Source: Croceibacterium atlanticum (lineage in GTDB: Bacteria; Pseudomonadota; Alphaproteobacteria; Sphingomonadales; Sphingomonadaceae). From it: DNA of 64,000 nt. Shown here one piece after another: positions 47,479-55,619 of this stretch. The notes beneath the pieces were generated by a model that worked only from the letters and a program-made list of their open reading frames with translations, was not told the origin of the DNA and did not search any database. Every line of letters starts with the position of its first letter. Position 1 is the first letter of the stretch. The stretch lies in assembly GCF_001008165.2 (NCBI RefSeq), contig NZ_CP011452.2, forward strand, positions 2,480,001 through 2,544,000, given 5' to 3'. The position numbers were made by a program, and so were the translations under genes.

Positions 47479-47707
47479 CTCCGGGCCTTTTCGCTGAAGT
47501 GGAACCGGCAGGCAAGAGCCTTGCAAGCTGCCCCTCATACACAGGCGCCGGCGCCTATTCTTAAATTGTTCGCGTCACCGACCGTATTGAGTTATAACGC
47601 CCCTCCAGAAGTGGCGGGCATGTCCATCGCTTCGATCCGGAAGGGCTTCCGTCCCGGTCGCCGGGTGCAAGTTGGGGACGAATTCGAAGTGAAGGTACGT
47701 TCGGTTC

Positions 47708-48490
47708 ATGGGTTACGATAAAGGTCGTCGCGGCCGGGGGCGCGACAAGCGGGACAGTTTTGGTGAAGAGGGTTTCGATCCCTTCGCGGATAACGGACCG
47801 CCTCGCTTTGGCGGAGATGACTGGCGTGGCGGCGGCGGCGGTTTCGGTGGAGGCGGCGGTGGCCGTTTCGACGATAATCGTGGCGGCGGCTTCGGCGGTG
47901 GTCCGCGTGGCGGCGGCGGCGGCGGTGGGTTCGGCGGCGGTGGCCGTGGTGGCCCGCGCGGTGGCGGAATGCCCGCCCAAGTTGTCGGCACCGGCCAGGG
48001 CAAGGTAAAATTCTTCAATTCCCAGAAGGGTTTCGGCTTCATCCAGCGTGATGAAGGCGGTGAAGATGTATTCGTCCATATCAGCCAGGTCGAACGCGCC
48101 GGACTGGAAGGTCTTGCCGAAGGTCAGGAACTTGCCTTTAACCTGGTCGATCGCGGCGGAAAGATTTCTGCTGCCGACCTGCAGGTTGTCGGTGACGTGA
48201 TTCCCGTGGAACAGCGCAGTGGCGGTGCTCCTGCTGCTGGCGGCGCAGGCGGCCCGCAGCGTCAGCTCACTGGCGAGAAGGCAACCGGCACGGTCAAGTT
48301 CTTCAACAGCATGAAGGGCTTCGGCTTCATTACCCGGGATGATGGCAAGGAAGACGCCTTCGTGCATATCAGCGCGGTGGAACGTTCCGGCCTGCCGGGT
48401 ATCGATGAAGGCGACCGATTCGAATTCGATCTCGAGGTCGACCGACGAGGCAAGTTCTCCGCGGTCAACCTTGTGCCCGTTCAGGGCTGA
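47708..48490 (+). CDS. Double cold-shock-domain protein with Gly/Arg-rich N-terminus
   Basis: 260 residues. Residues ~1-88 are low-complexity: basic GRRGRGRDKR, then long Gly runs broken by Arg, Phe and Asp (RGG/FGG-like). Two cold-shock domains follow, about 95-160 and 190-258. Each carries the RNP1-like KGFGFI and RNP2-like DVFVHIS / DAFVHIS nucleic-acid-binding motifs (GKVKFFNSQKGFGFIQRD; GTVKFFNSMKGFGFITRD), joined by a Gly/Ala/Gln linker. Likely an RNA chaperone. The Gly-rich arm may drive self-association. The ATG at 47708 has only a weak AAGGT upstream; a start at the internal Met (~88) would yield just the two domains. Confidence 0.88.
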   Translation: MGYDKGRRGRGRDKRDSFGEEGFDPFADNGPPRFGGDDWRGGGGGFGGGGGGRFDDNRGGGFGGGPRGGGGGGGFGGGGRGGPRGGGMPAQVVGTGQGKVKFFNSQKGFGFIQRDEGGEDVFVHISQVERAGLEGLAEGQELAFNLVDRGGKISAADLQVVGDVIPVEQRSGGAPAAGGAGGPQRQLTGEKATGTVKFFNSMKGFGFITRDDGKEDAFVHISAVERSGLPGIDEGDRFEFDLEVDRRGKFSAVNLVPVQG

Positions 48491-48666
48491 CACGCGGCGG
48501 GTCACTGCCCGCACGGCAAATTTCGGCGATGGTCGGCTCGTTTGACCGGGCATCGCCGACATCATACATGCCAATTCCATAAACGGATGCAGTCGGCGGC
48601 TTCCCCAGAGAAGCCGCCATTTGTCGTTGAAGCAAAGCTTGCGTGTTGCAGAGGAAGTCTGAAGCC

Positions 48667-49857
48667 ATGACGATCACCCCGCTGATGCCCGTCTATCCCC
48701 GGTGCGGCGTTCGGCCCGTTCGCGGTGAACACTGCCATCTGATTTCCGAAGACGGCACGCGATATCTCGATTTTGCGGCTGGCATCGCGGTGAACCTGCT
48801 CGGCCATTCCCATCCCGGCCTGATCGGCGCGATCCAGCGGCAGGCGGAAACGCTGATGCATGTCTCCAACCTCTATGGCAGCCCCCAGGGTGAAAAGCTG
48901 GCCCAGCGGTTGGTCGACAATACTTTTGCCGACACTGTCTTCTTCACGAATTCCGGCGCGGAAGCCGTGGAAGCGGCGATCAAGACGGCGCGTGCCTACC
49001 ACCAGTATCAGGGTAATGAGGATCGCTACGAACTCATCACCTTCAACAATGCCTTTCACGGGCGGACCATGGGTACGATCAGCGCATCGAACCAGGAAAA
49101 GATGCACAAGGGCTTCGCGCCCCTTCTGCCCGGCTTCCGCTATGTGGAATTCAACGATCTGGAAGGCGTGAAGGCGGCGATCGGGCCGCACACGGCCGGC
49201 TTCCTGGTGGAACCGATCCAGGGCGAAGGCGGCATTCGGGAAGGTTCGGACGAATTCATGCAGGGCCTCCGCGCACTGGCGGACGAACATGATCTGATGC
49301 TGGTCCTTGACGAGGTTCAGACAGGCGTTGCCCGCACCGGCACCTTCTTCGCTTATGAACAATACGGGATCGAACCGGATATCATGGCAATCGCCAAGGG
49401 GATCGGTGGCGGTTTCCCGCTCGGCGCCTGCCTGGCGACGGAAAAGGCGGCGCGGGGCATGACCTTCGGAACGCATGGATCGACCTATGGCGGCAATCCC
49501 TTGGGCATGGCCGCTGGAGAGGCGGTTCTGGATGTGGTTCTGGAGCCCGAATTCCTTGAAGAGGTGCGCGCCAAGGGCGAACGGATCCGTGCCCGGCTTG
49601 AACAGTTCATTGGGAACTATCCCGAGCTTTTTGAGAGCGTGCGCGGCCGGGGCCTGATGCTCGGTCTGCGGATGAAGGTCGAACCGCGGCCCTTCATGCA
49701 GCATCTGCGCGACAATCATCACTTGCTGACGGTGGCTGCGGGTGACCAGACGCTGCGCTTGTTGCCGCCGCTGGTGATCGGTGATGCGGAGATAGACGAA
49801 TTCTTCGAAAAGCTTTCCGCCGGGGCGTCTGACTATAAAGCGCCGGAGGCGGCGTGA
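48667..49857 (+). CDS. argD: Acetylornithine / succinyldiaminopimelate aminotransferase
   Basis: PLP enzyme of arginine (and probably lysine) biosynthesis, 396 residues. Motifs: [54 protein letters not shown] (PLP-contacting Asp) and [16 protein letters not shown] with the Schiff-base lysine. GAGGAAG precedes ATG 48667. The stop overlaps the argF ATG, so argD-argF are coupled; hslO follows. Confidence 0.95.
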   Translation: MTITPLMPVYPRCGVRPVRGEHCHLISEDGTRYLDFAAGIAVNLLGHSHPGLIGAIQRQAETLMHVSNLYGSPQGEKLAQRLVDNTFADTVFFTNSGAEAVEAAIKTARAYHQYQGNEDRYELITFNNAFHGRTMGTISASNQEKMHKGFAPLLPGFRYVEFNDLEGVKAAIGPHTAGFLVEPIQGEGGIREGSDEFMQGLRALADEHDLMLVLDEVQTGVARTGTFFAYEQYGIEPDIMAIAKGIGGGFPLGACLATEKAARGMTFGTHGSTYGGNPLGMAAGEAVLDVVLEPEFLEEVRAKGERIRARLEQFIGNYPELFESVRGRGLMLGLRMKVEPRPFMQHLRDNHHLLTVAAGDQTLRLLPPLVIGDAEIDEFFEKLSAGASDYKAPEAA

Positions 49858-50792
49858 TGGCTCATCGCAACTTCCTCGACCTCTCCGATGCGGGCGGCAA
49901 TGCGATTGCCGCGATGATCAACGATGCGCAGGACCGCAAGGCCGCCCGGGCGAACTGGCCCAAGGGCCGCCCCGATGCGGACAAGCCGCTGGAAGGCCGC
50001 GTGCTCGGCATGGTGTTCGAAAAGAATTCCACCCGCACACGTGTCAGCTTCGACATGGCGATGCGCCAATTGGGCGGCAGCGCGCTGATCCTCGATTCAG
50101 GAACCAGCCAGTTGGGGCGCGGGGAAAGCGTGGCCGATACGGCCCGCGTGCTCAGCCGCATGGTCGATGCGATCATGGTCCGGACCGACGATCACGCCAA
50201 GATCGAGGAAATGGCGCGCCATGCAACGGTTCCGGTGATCAACGGCCTGACCGATAGATCTCATCCCTGCCAGATCGTGGCCGACCTGCTGACCATCGTC
50301 GAACAGGGCAAGTCGCTGCCGGGCCTTGAAGTTGCCTGGCTTGGCGATGGAAATAACGTGCTGCATTCCATTCTGGAGGCAGCCGCCCTGATGAAATTCA
50401 ATGTTCGCGTCGGCATCCCGAAGGGTTACGAGCCGGAAACGGAATTCGTGGAAATGGCCCGTGCTGCGGGTTCGGTGGTGACGCTGACGCATGATGCGGC
50501 CGAAGCGGCCAGCGGGGCCGATATCGTGGTGACCGATACCTGGGTTTCCATGGGGCAGGCCCATGCCGATGAAAAGCTGGCCGCCATGGAACCCTTCCGC
50601 GTGGACCAGGCCCTGATGGCCAAGGCCAAGCCGGATGCCCGCTTCCTCCATTGTCTGCCCGCCCATATCGGGGACGAGGTGAGCGAGGAAGTCTTCGAAG
50701 GCTCGCAATCGGTTGTGTTCGACGAAGCCGAAAACCGCATTCATGGCCAGAAATCGGTCCTGCTCTGGTGTTTTGGCCTGCTTCCCGAATGA
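49857..50792 (+). CDS. argF: Ornithine carbamoyltransferase
   Basis: Forms citrulline from ornithine and carbamoyl phosphate. 311 residues: the carbamoyl-phosphate loop [28 protein letters not shown], the ornithine-side DTWVSMGQ and the HCLPAH catalytic cysteine motif. ATG 49857 shares its A with the end of argD (TGATG); a GTG one codon upstream is also possible. GGAGGCGG gives a strong ribosome site. Confidence 0.96.
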   Translation: MAHRNFLDLSDAGGNAIAAMINDAQDRKAARANWPKGRPDADKPLEGRVLGMVFEKNSTRTRVSFDMAMRQLGGSALILDSGTSQLGRGESVADTARVLSRMVDAIMVRTDDHAKIEEMARHATVPVINGLTDRSHPCQIVADLLTIVEQGKSLPGLEVAWLGDGNNVLHSILEAAALMKFNVRVGIPKGYEPETEFVEMARAAGSVVTLTHDAAEAASGADIVVTDTWVSMGQAHADEKLAAMEPFRVDQALMAKAKPDARFLHCLPAHIGDEVSEEVFEGSQSVVFDEAENRIHGQKSVLLWCFGLLPE

Positions 50793-50834
50793 AGCGGGCT
50801 TAATTTCGGCACGTTCGCCCCCCATATTGCGGCC

Positions 50835-51737
50835 ATGACCGAAAATATGGAATCCAAGCAGGCCGGCTTCGACCGGATCCTGGGCTTCAGCATCCCTGAA
50901 CACGATGCCCGCGGACGCATAGTGCGGCTCGGGCCCGTTCTCGACGAGATACTGGGCGCGCATGACTATCCGCCAGCGCTGAAGAATCTTCTTTCGGAGG
51001 CGCTGGTTCTCTGCGCCCTGATGGGCGGTTTGCTGAAGCGTGAAAGCAGCCAGCTGACCATGCAGGCCCAGACCAAGGGCGGCGTGGTGGAATTGCTTGT
51101 CTGCGATTTTCGCGACGGGGAGCTGCGCGGCTATCTCAAGCACGATCAGGAGCGGTTCGACCAGCTGGGGGCCGATACTTCGCTGGAAACGCTTTTTGGC
51201 GAGGGTTATCTGGCGATCACGTTCGACATTGCCGAACTGGGCGAGCGATATCAGGGCATTGTACCGCTGGAAGGCGATTCACTGACGAGCGCGGTCGAAC
51301 ATTATTTCGAACGGAGCGAACAGGTGCCGACCCTGTTCCGCACTGCCGTGCGCGGTGGCCCGAGCGGCTATGTTGCCGGCGGTATGCTGGTCCAGCACAT
51401 GGCCGATGGTGAAGAGGGTGGCGAGCGGCTGCAGGCGCGCGCCGACCACCCGGAATGGGAACATGTCAGCATCATGGCCGGCTCCATCCGGGATGATGAG
51501 CTTGTCGACCAGAACCTGCAGCCTGAAGAAATTGTCTGGCGCCTGTTCCACGAAGAAAGCCAGGTCCGGGTTGTCCAGGGGGCGCAGCTATCGCGGGGTT
51601 GCCGGTGTTCGACTGTTCACTTCGAACAGGTTCTGGCTCGCTTTCCCAAGGAAGACCGGCGGGACATGCAGGACGAGAATGGTATCATCCTCGTTGATTG
51701 CGCTTTCTGCTCTCGCGAATTTCCGATCCAGGATTAA
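50835..51737 (+). CDS. hslO: Redox-regulated chaperone Hsp33
   Basis: 300-residue holdase activated by oxidation. The N-terminal domain contains LLSEALVLCALMGGLLKRESSQ and QAQTKGGVVELLVCDFR. The C-terminal zinc switch has the full cysteine set, GCRCS and DCAFC, spaced as in the family. Third gene after argD-argF (42-base gap), an association seen in several alphaproteobacteria. Confidence 0.94.
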   Translation: MTENMESKQAGFDRILGFSIPEHDARGRIVRLGPVLDEILGAHDYPPALKNLLSEALVLCALMGGLLKRESSQLTMQAQTKGGVVELLVCDFRDGELRGYLKHDQERFDQLGADTSLETLFGEGYLAITFDIAELGERYQGIVPLEGDSLTSAVEHYFERSEQVPTLFRTAVRGGPSGYVAGGMLVQHMADGEEGGERLQARADHPEWEHVSIMAGSIRDDELVDQNLQPEEIVWRLFHEESQVRVVQGAQLSRGCRCSTVHFEQVLARFPKEDRRDMQDENGIILVDCAFCSREFPIQD

Positions 51738-51823
51738 ACAATTCGTCGCACCTATAGTGCAATTGGTCGTTCATCTTCGACATGGTAACGACAGGTTTCA
51801 CCGCATTGGAGGAAGTTTGGCGA

Positions 51824-52237
51824 ATGCAGGGGCTATTGCGATCCAAGGCTGGATGGCGCGCCGTGGCCGGAATGGCCGCGGCGCTATTTGCCGCATGGCC
51901 AATTGCCGCGCAGGCGCCGGAACTTGCCATGCTGGATAGCCTGAAGAAGGGGGGCTGGCTGCTGCGGATTCGCGATGACGGCTCTCAGCGGAAGATCTGC
52001 CTGCGCACCGGGCGTGAACTGATCCAGCTTCGCCACCGGCAGCCCGGATGCAGCGACTTCATCGTAAAGGACGGGGCGAGCGAAGTGGTGGTGCAATATA
52101 CTTGCCGCGGCAATGGTTATGGCCGGACCTCGATCCGCCGCGAAGACAATGAACTGGTACAGGTGAATACTCAGGGCATCTATAATGGCGTGCCGTTTGC
52201 CTTCGGGGGCGAAGCGCGTTTCCACGGCCCCTGTTAA
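51824..52237 (+). CDS. Small exported protein of unknown function
   Basis: 137 residues with a signal peptide (GMAAALFAAWPIAAQA) and a short periplasmic domain: SLKKGGWLLRIRDDGSQRKICLRTGRELIQL, then VVQYTCRGNGYGRTSIRRED and a C-terminal FHGPC. The spacing of the four cysteines and the GWxLR...KICL pattern recall DUF3617-like proteins, but I would not assign it. ATG 51824 is chosen because GGAGGAAG lies just upstream; an ATG at 51782 is possible. Confidence 0.75.
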   Translation: MQGLLRSKAGWRAVAGMAAALFAAWPIAAQAPELAMLDSLKKGGWLLRIRDDGSQRKICLRTGRELIQLRHRQPGCSDFIVKDGASEVVVQYTCRGNGYGRTSIRREDNELVQVNTQGIYNGVPFAFGGEARFHGPC

Positions 52238-52277
52238 TGGGCTTGCCGCCGCGCTTGCACCTGCCTAGCCCCGGCAC

Positions 52278-52988
52278 ATGTCCGATCATACCAAGACCGA
52301 AACCCGCAGGAATGCGGTGGTTCTCCTTTCCGGCGGCCTCGATTCGATGGTTGCCGGTGGCATCGCGCGCGAACAGGGCTTTGCGATCAACGCCCTCACG
52401 ATCGACTATAATCAGCGCCATCGCTGCGAGATCGAAGCGGCCAAGACCATTGCGAAGGAACTGGGCGCCGTTCGCCATGTGATCCTGCCGCTGGATCTCC
52501 GCCAGTTTGGCGGGTCCGCCCTGACAGATGATATCGCGGTGCCGAAAACCGGCCTGACGGATGATATACCCGTCACATATGTTCCCGCCCGCAATCTGAT
52601 CTTCCTGTCGCTGACGCTGGGTTGGGCAGAGCCGATTGGCGCGCATGACATTTTCATCGGTGTGAATGCGCTGGATTATTCCGGCTATCCCGATTGCCGG
52701 CCGGAGTTCATCGCCAGCTTCACCGACACCGCGACACTGGCCACCAAAGAGGGCGCGCAGGGGCATAGTTTCACGATCCAAACCCCGCTGCAATTCTGGG
52801 GCAAGGCGCGTATCGCGCAGGAATGCCAGCGTCTGGGGCTTGATCCGGCGATGAGCTGGTCCTGCTATGACCCGACGCCGGAGGGCATGGCCTGCGGGCT
52901 TTGCGACAGTTGCCGGCTACGCAGGAAGGGCATGGAAGAAGCGGGTGTCGTTGACCGCACCGAATATGCCGCAACACCGGCTGACTGA
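52278..52988 (+). CDS. queC: 7-cyano-7-deazaguanine synthase
   Basis: Converts carboxydeazaguanine to preQ0 in queuosine biosynthesis. 236 residues with the PP-loop ATP motif VVLLSGGLDSMVAGG, TYVPARNLIFLSL, the substrate region GVNALDYSGYPDCRPEF, and the zinc site of four cysteines in SWSCYDP...CGLCDSCRLRRKG. Normal length. The MFS gene starts two bases after the stop. Confidence 0.96.
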   Translation: MSDHTKTETRRNAVVLLSGGLDSMVAGGIAREQGFAINALTIDYNQRHRCEIEAAKTIAKELGAVRHVILPLDLRQFGGSALTDDIAVPKTGLTDDIPVTYVPARNLIFLSLTLGWAEPIGAHDIFIGVNALDYSGYPDCRPEFIASFTDTATLATKEGAQGHSFTIQTPLQFWGKARIAQECQRLGLDPAMSWSCYDPTPEGMACGLCDSCRLRRKGMEEAGVVDRTEYAATPAD

Positions 52989-52990
52989 CA

Positions 52991-54565
52991 GTGGAAGGCG
53001 CGCCGGAAACGGGGGCGCGGGGGCAGGATAAAGTCCCTGCTTATAGCTGGTATGCGCTTGGCGTTCTCAGCCTCGTCTATCTGGTCAATTTCGTTGACCG
53101 CCAGATTCTTTCCATCCTGGCCAATGACATAAAGGCCGATCTGGGTCTGGACGATGCCCAGCTCGGCTTTCTCTATGGCACGGCCTTCGCCATCTTTTAC
53201 GCGCTGTTCGGCATACCCTTGGGGCGTCTGGCCGATGGCTGGAACCGGACGCGGTTATTGGCAATCGGATTGGGCCTGTGGTCCTGCATGACCGCGCTTT
53301 CCGGTTTTGCGAGAAACGGGGCTACGCTCGCCCTCGCGCGGATCGGTGTGGGCGTGGGGGAAGCGACGGCCAGCCCGTGCGCCTATTCGCTGATTGCCGA
53401 CTGGTTCCCCCAGCGCCTGCGCGCGACCGCGCTGGCGATCTATTCTGCGGGCCTGTTTCTGGGCAGCGGCCTGTCTCTGGTGCTTGGCGGGCTGATCGTG
53501 GAAAGCTGGAATGCGGCCTATCCGGAAGGCGGCCCGCTCGGCCTCGTCGGCTGGCAGGCGGCCTTTCTGGCAGTGGGCCTGCCCGGCCTGGTTCTTGCGG
53601 TCTGGGTCTTGTCTCTGCGCGAGCCGGTGCGCGGCGCGATCGACGGCCTGGTCAGCGGCGGAAATCCACGCGCCTGGCGGGATTTCGCGGGGCAGGTGCT
53701 CCGTATCGTCCCACCATTCACGCTGATTGGCGCGGCTCGGCAGGGCGTGAAACCATTGCTGATGAACCTGTTTGCGGCGGCCTTCCTGGCCGTGCTGGCC
53801 TTGGGCATCGGGCGGGCGAGCGGCAATATGGCGCAATTCTCCTTCGTCGCCGTCGGAATATATGCCGTATTCAGCTGGGCGCAGGCGCTAAGGGTGGATG
53901 ATCTGCCCACATATCGCCTCACCTGGGGTACACCGGCCTTCATCGCCATCGTACTGGCTTATGGCGCGGAATCCTTTGTCGGATACACGGTGACCTATTG
54001 GGCCGCGCCTTATGCGGAACGCGTTTTCGCCTTCGACAAGGCCGATCTGGGCTGGATGCTGGGCGGCCCCGCGGCGCTTGGCGGCTTTCTCGGCGTGATT
54101 GGCGGGGGCTGGCTGGCAGACCGGTTGCAGATGCGGTTGGCAAGCGGAAGATTGCTGGTCGTGGCCGTCGCCTTCCTGCTGATGGTGCCGATCGTACTGC
54201 TCGGTTACACCACTGCCGATGCCGTCACCTTCCTGGTCTGCGCATTCCTGATCCAGATAGTGACTTCGGCGACGCTGGGAGCCTCCGCCGCGGCCAGCCA
54301 GGCACTGGTTCTGCCGCATATGCGCGGCACCGCCACGGCAATCTTCTTTCTTGGCAGCACGCTGATCGGCCTGGCGTTCGGGCCGTTTACGGCTGGCTTC
54401 GTTTCGGAAGCGAGCGGCAGCCTGGCCGTGGGCGTCATGGCAACATTGGCGATCGTGCCGTTCGGCCTGCTGATGCTGTGGATCGCGATGCGATACGGGC
54501 CGGCGAGTGAAAGCACGCGCATGGACCGGGCGGCAGCGGCGCGACCGGCCGTTATTCCGGCATGA
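52991..54565 (+). CDS. MFS transporter (spinster-like)
   Basis: 524-residue major facilitator with twelve predicted helices. It has the N-terminal pattern SLVYLVNFVDRQILSILA and the loop 2-3 motif GRLADGWNRTRLLAIG, typical of the spinster/hexuronate-type MFS group of sphingomonads, plus GVGVGEATASPCAYSLIADWF in helix 4-5. GTG start 52991 directly follows queC, so co-transcription is likely, though preQ0-related transport has no specific support. Its last 14 bases overlap the 3' end of sodC on the opposite strand. Confidence 0.87.
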   Translation: MEGAPETGARGQDKVPAYSWYALGVLSLVYLVNFVDRQILSILANDIKADLGLDDAQLGFLYGTAFAIFYALFGIPLGRLADGWNRTRLLAIGLGLWSCMTALSGFARNGATLALARIGVGVGEATASPCAYSLIADWFPQRLRATALAIYSAGLFLGSGLSLVLGGLIVESWNAAYPEGGPLGLVGWQAAFLAVGLPGLVLAVWVLSLREPVRGAIDGLVSGGNPRAWRDFAGQVLRIVPPFTLIGAARQGVKPLLMNLFAAAFLAVLALGIGRASGNMAQFSFVAVGIYAVFSWAQALRVDDLPTYRLTWGTPAFIAIVLAYGAESFVGYTVTYWAAPYAERVFAFDKADLGWMLGGPAALGGFLGVIGGGWLADRLQMRLASGRLLVVAVAFLLMVPIVLLGYTTADAVTFLVCAFLIQIVTSATLGASAAASQALVLPHMRGTATAIFFLGSTLIGLAFGPFTAGFVSEASGSLAVGVMATLAIVPFGLLMLWIAMRYGPASESTRMDRAAAARPAVIPA

Positions 54566-55079
54566 AAACGCCGCATGCAATACGGCTGCCAGCCGCGCCC
54601 GAAGGATCGGTTGCGTAGTCATCCGCCAATTGATGAACGACCACCGCCGTACCATCCAGATCGAATATCTGCGGTAACAATTCTGCGCGCAGGCCTTCCA
54701 GTGTCGCACTCATCGTGCCGGCGCCGGCTGCGTTCAGCGTCACATTCGGCAGGTCACCAAGATGCGCGCCTGCCGGATTTTCGAAGCCGTGCTGCCTGCC
54801 GCCGGGATTGAGATGCGCGCCGGCTGAAGCGAAATCGGGCGCGTCGCAGGCGCCGATGGTGTGAAGATGGACGGCGTGCCTTCCCTGCGGGAGGCCGGTT
54901 ATCGCAACCGAGATATTCACCACCGACCCGCGTGAAAGAAGGCGCGCTGTGCCCACCCGGGTTCCATCCGTGCCGATCAGGACGGCGTGGCCCAGTCGTT
55001 CGCTCGGCTGTTCGTCCATGGTCTTGCAGCCGGACAGGGCGGCGGCCAGTGACAGGGCGAGGAGTGCGGATCTTTTCAT
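54552..55079 (-). CDS. sodC: Cu-Zn superoxide dismutase, lipoprotein type
   Basis: 175-residue envelope superoxide dismutase. The signal peptide ends with the lipobox LSGC (Cys about residue 18), so it is probably membrane-anchored. Copper/zinc ligands are in HAVHLHTIGAC, SAGAHLNPGGRQHG, GDLPN and TAVVVHQLADDY; the structural disulfide uses GAC and ACGVF; the active-site Arg is in GSRIACGV. ATG 55079 is set by the signal peptide. Convergent with the MFS gene, overlapping its last 14 bases. Confidence 0.94.
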   Translation of the reverse strand: MKRSALLALSLAAALSGCKTMDEQPSERLGHAVLIGTDGTRVGTARLLSRGSVVNISVAITGLPQGRHAVHLHTIGACDAPDFASAGAHLNPGGRQHGFENPAGAHLGDLPNVTLNAAGAGTMSATLEGLRAELLPQIFDLDGTAVVVHQLADDYATDPSGAAGSRIACGVFMPE

Positions 55080-55140
55080 GGCGAAGGCTCCTGATCTCGG
55101 GGCTCCCTTAGCAGGAAAGCCGCCCCTGTCCTCCCGAAGC

Positions 55141-55599
55141 TCAGCTTTGCGGTAGAATTCCTGCGCTGACCAGCGCATTGATCAGGCCGTTGATCGCGAT
55201 GCGCGCCTCTTCATCGATCACGCTGCCGCCTGCCGGCTGCGCGGGCGGGTCGGCCTGATGCCAGCCATCCAGATAGCGCAGGTCCCGGCCCGCGGATCGG
55301 TCGAATAATCGCATTCCGTCACGCGGGGCGGTGAAAATCCATCCGTCGGCCTGGAAACATGCCAGCATGCCCGCCTGTCCTGCCCAATCACCAGTGGGCG
55401 AAGCGCCTACCAGCCAGCATTCGCCAGCAGCAGGATCGGCGGGCGGATCGTCGGCTTCCCCTTCGATAACGGGGTGGAGCAGCGTATCGATCAGGGCATG
55501 GGCTTCATTGACGAAGAATTCCTTCTGAGCCTGCCCGGAAAAAAGCAGGGGGAGTTGATAGCGGGGCGAAGCCGTAGTGAAACTGATGGGATCGGGCAT
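55141..55599 (-). CDS. DUF2793-family protein at the end of the GTA cluster
   Basis: 152-residue protein with the DUF2793 start ISFTTASPRYQLPLLFSGQAQKE..VNEAHALID, ECWLVGASPTGDWAGQAGMLA and a C-terminal ARIAINGLINALVSAGILPQ. Such genes commonly follow gp15 in alphaproteobacterial gene transfer agent clusters, where they may encode tail-tip or head-fibre-like proteins. ATG 55599 follows an AAGAGAG ribosome site. It lies 20 bases behind the gp15 remnant. It looks intact. Confidence 0.8.
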   Translation of the reverse strand: MPDPISFTTASPRYQLPLLFSGQAQKEFFVNEAHALIDTLLHPVIEGEADDPPADPAAGECWLVGASPTGDWAGQAGMLACFQADGWIFTAPRDGMRLFDRSAGRDLRYLDGWHQADPPAQPAGGSVIDEEARIAINGLINALVSAGILPQS

Positions 55600-55619
55600 G
55601 ATATTGCTCTCTTTTTTCG

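Noticed and set aside
47810-47980. GGC-rich DNA repeat array
   Set aside because: Codes the Gly-rich arm of the cold-shock protein in frame; third positions vary.
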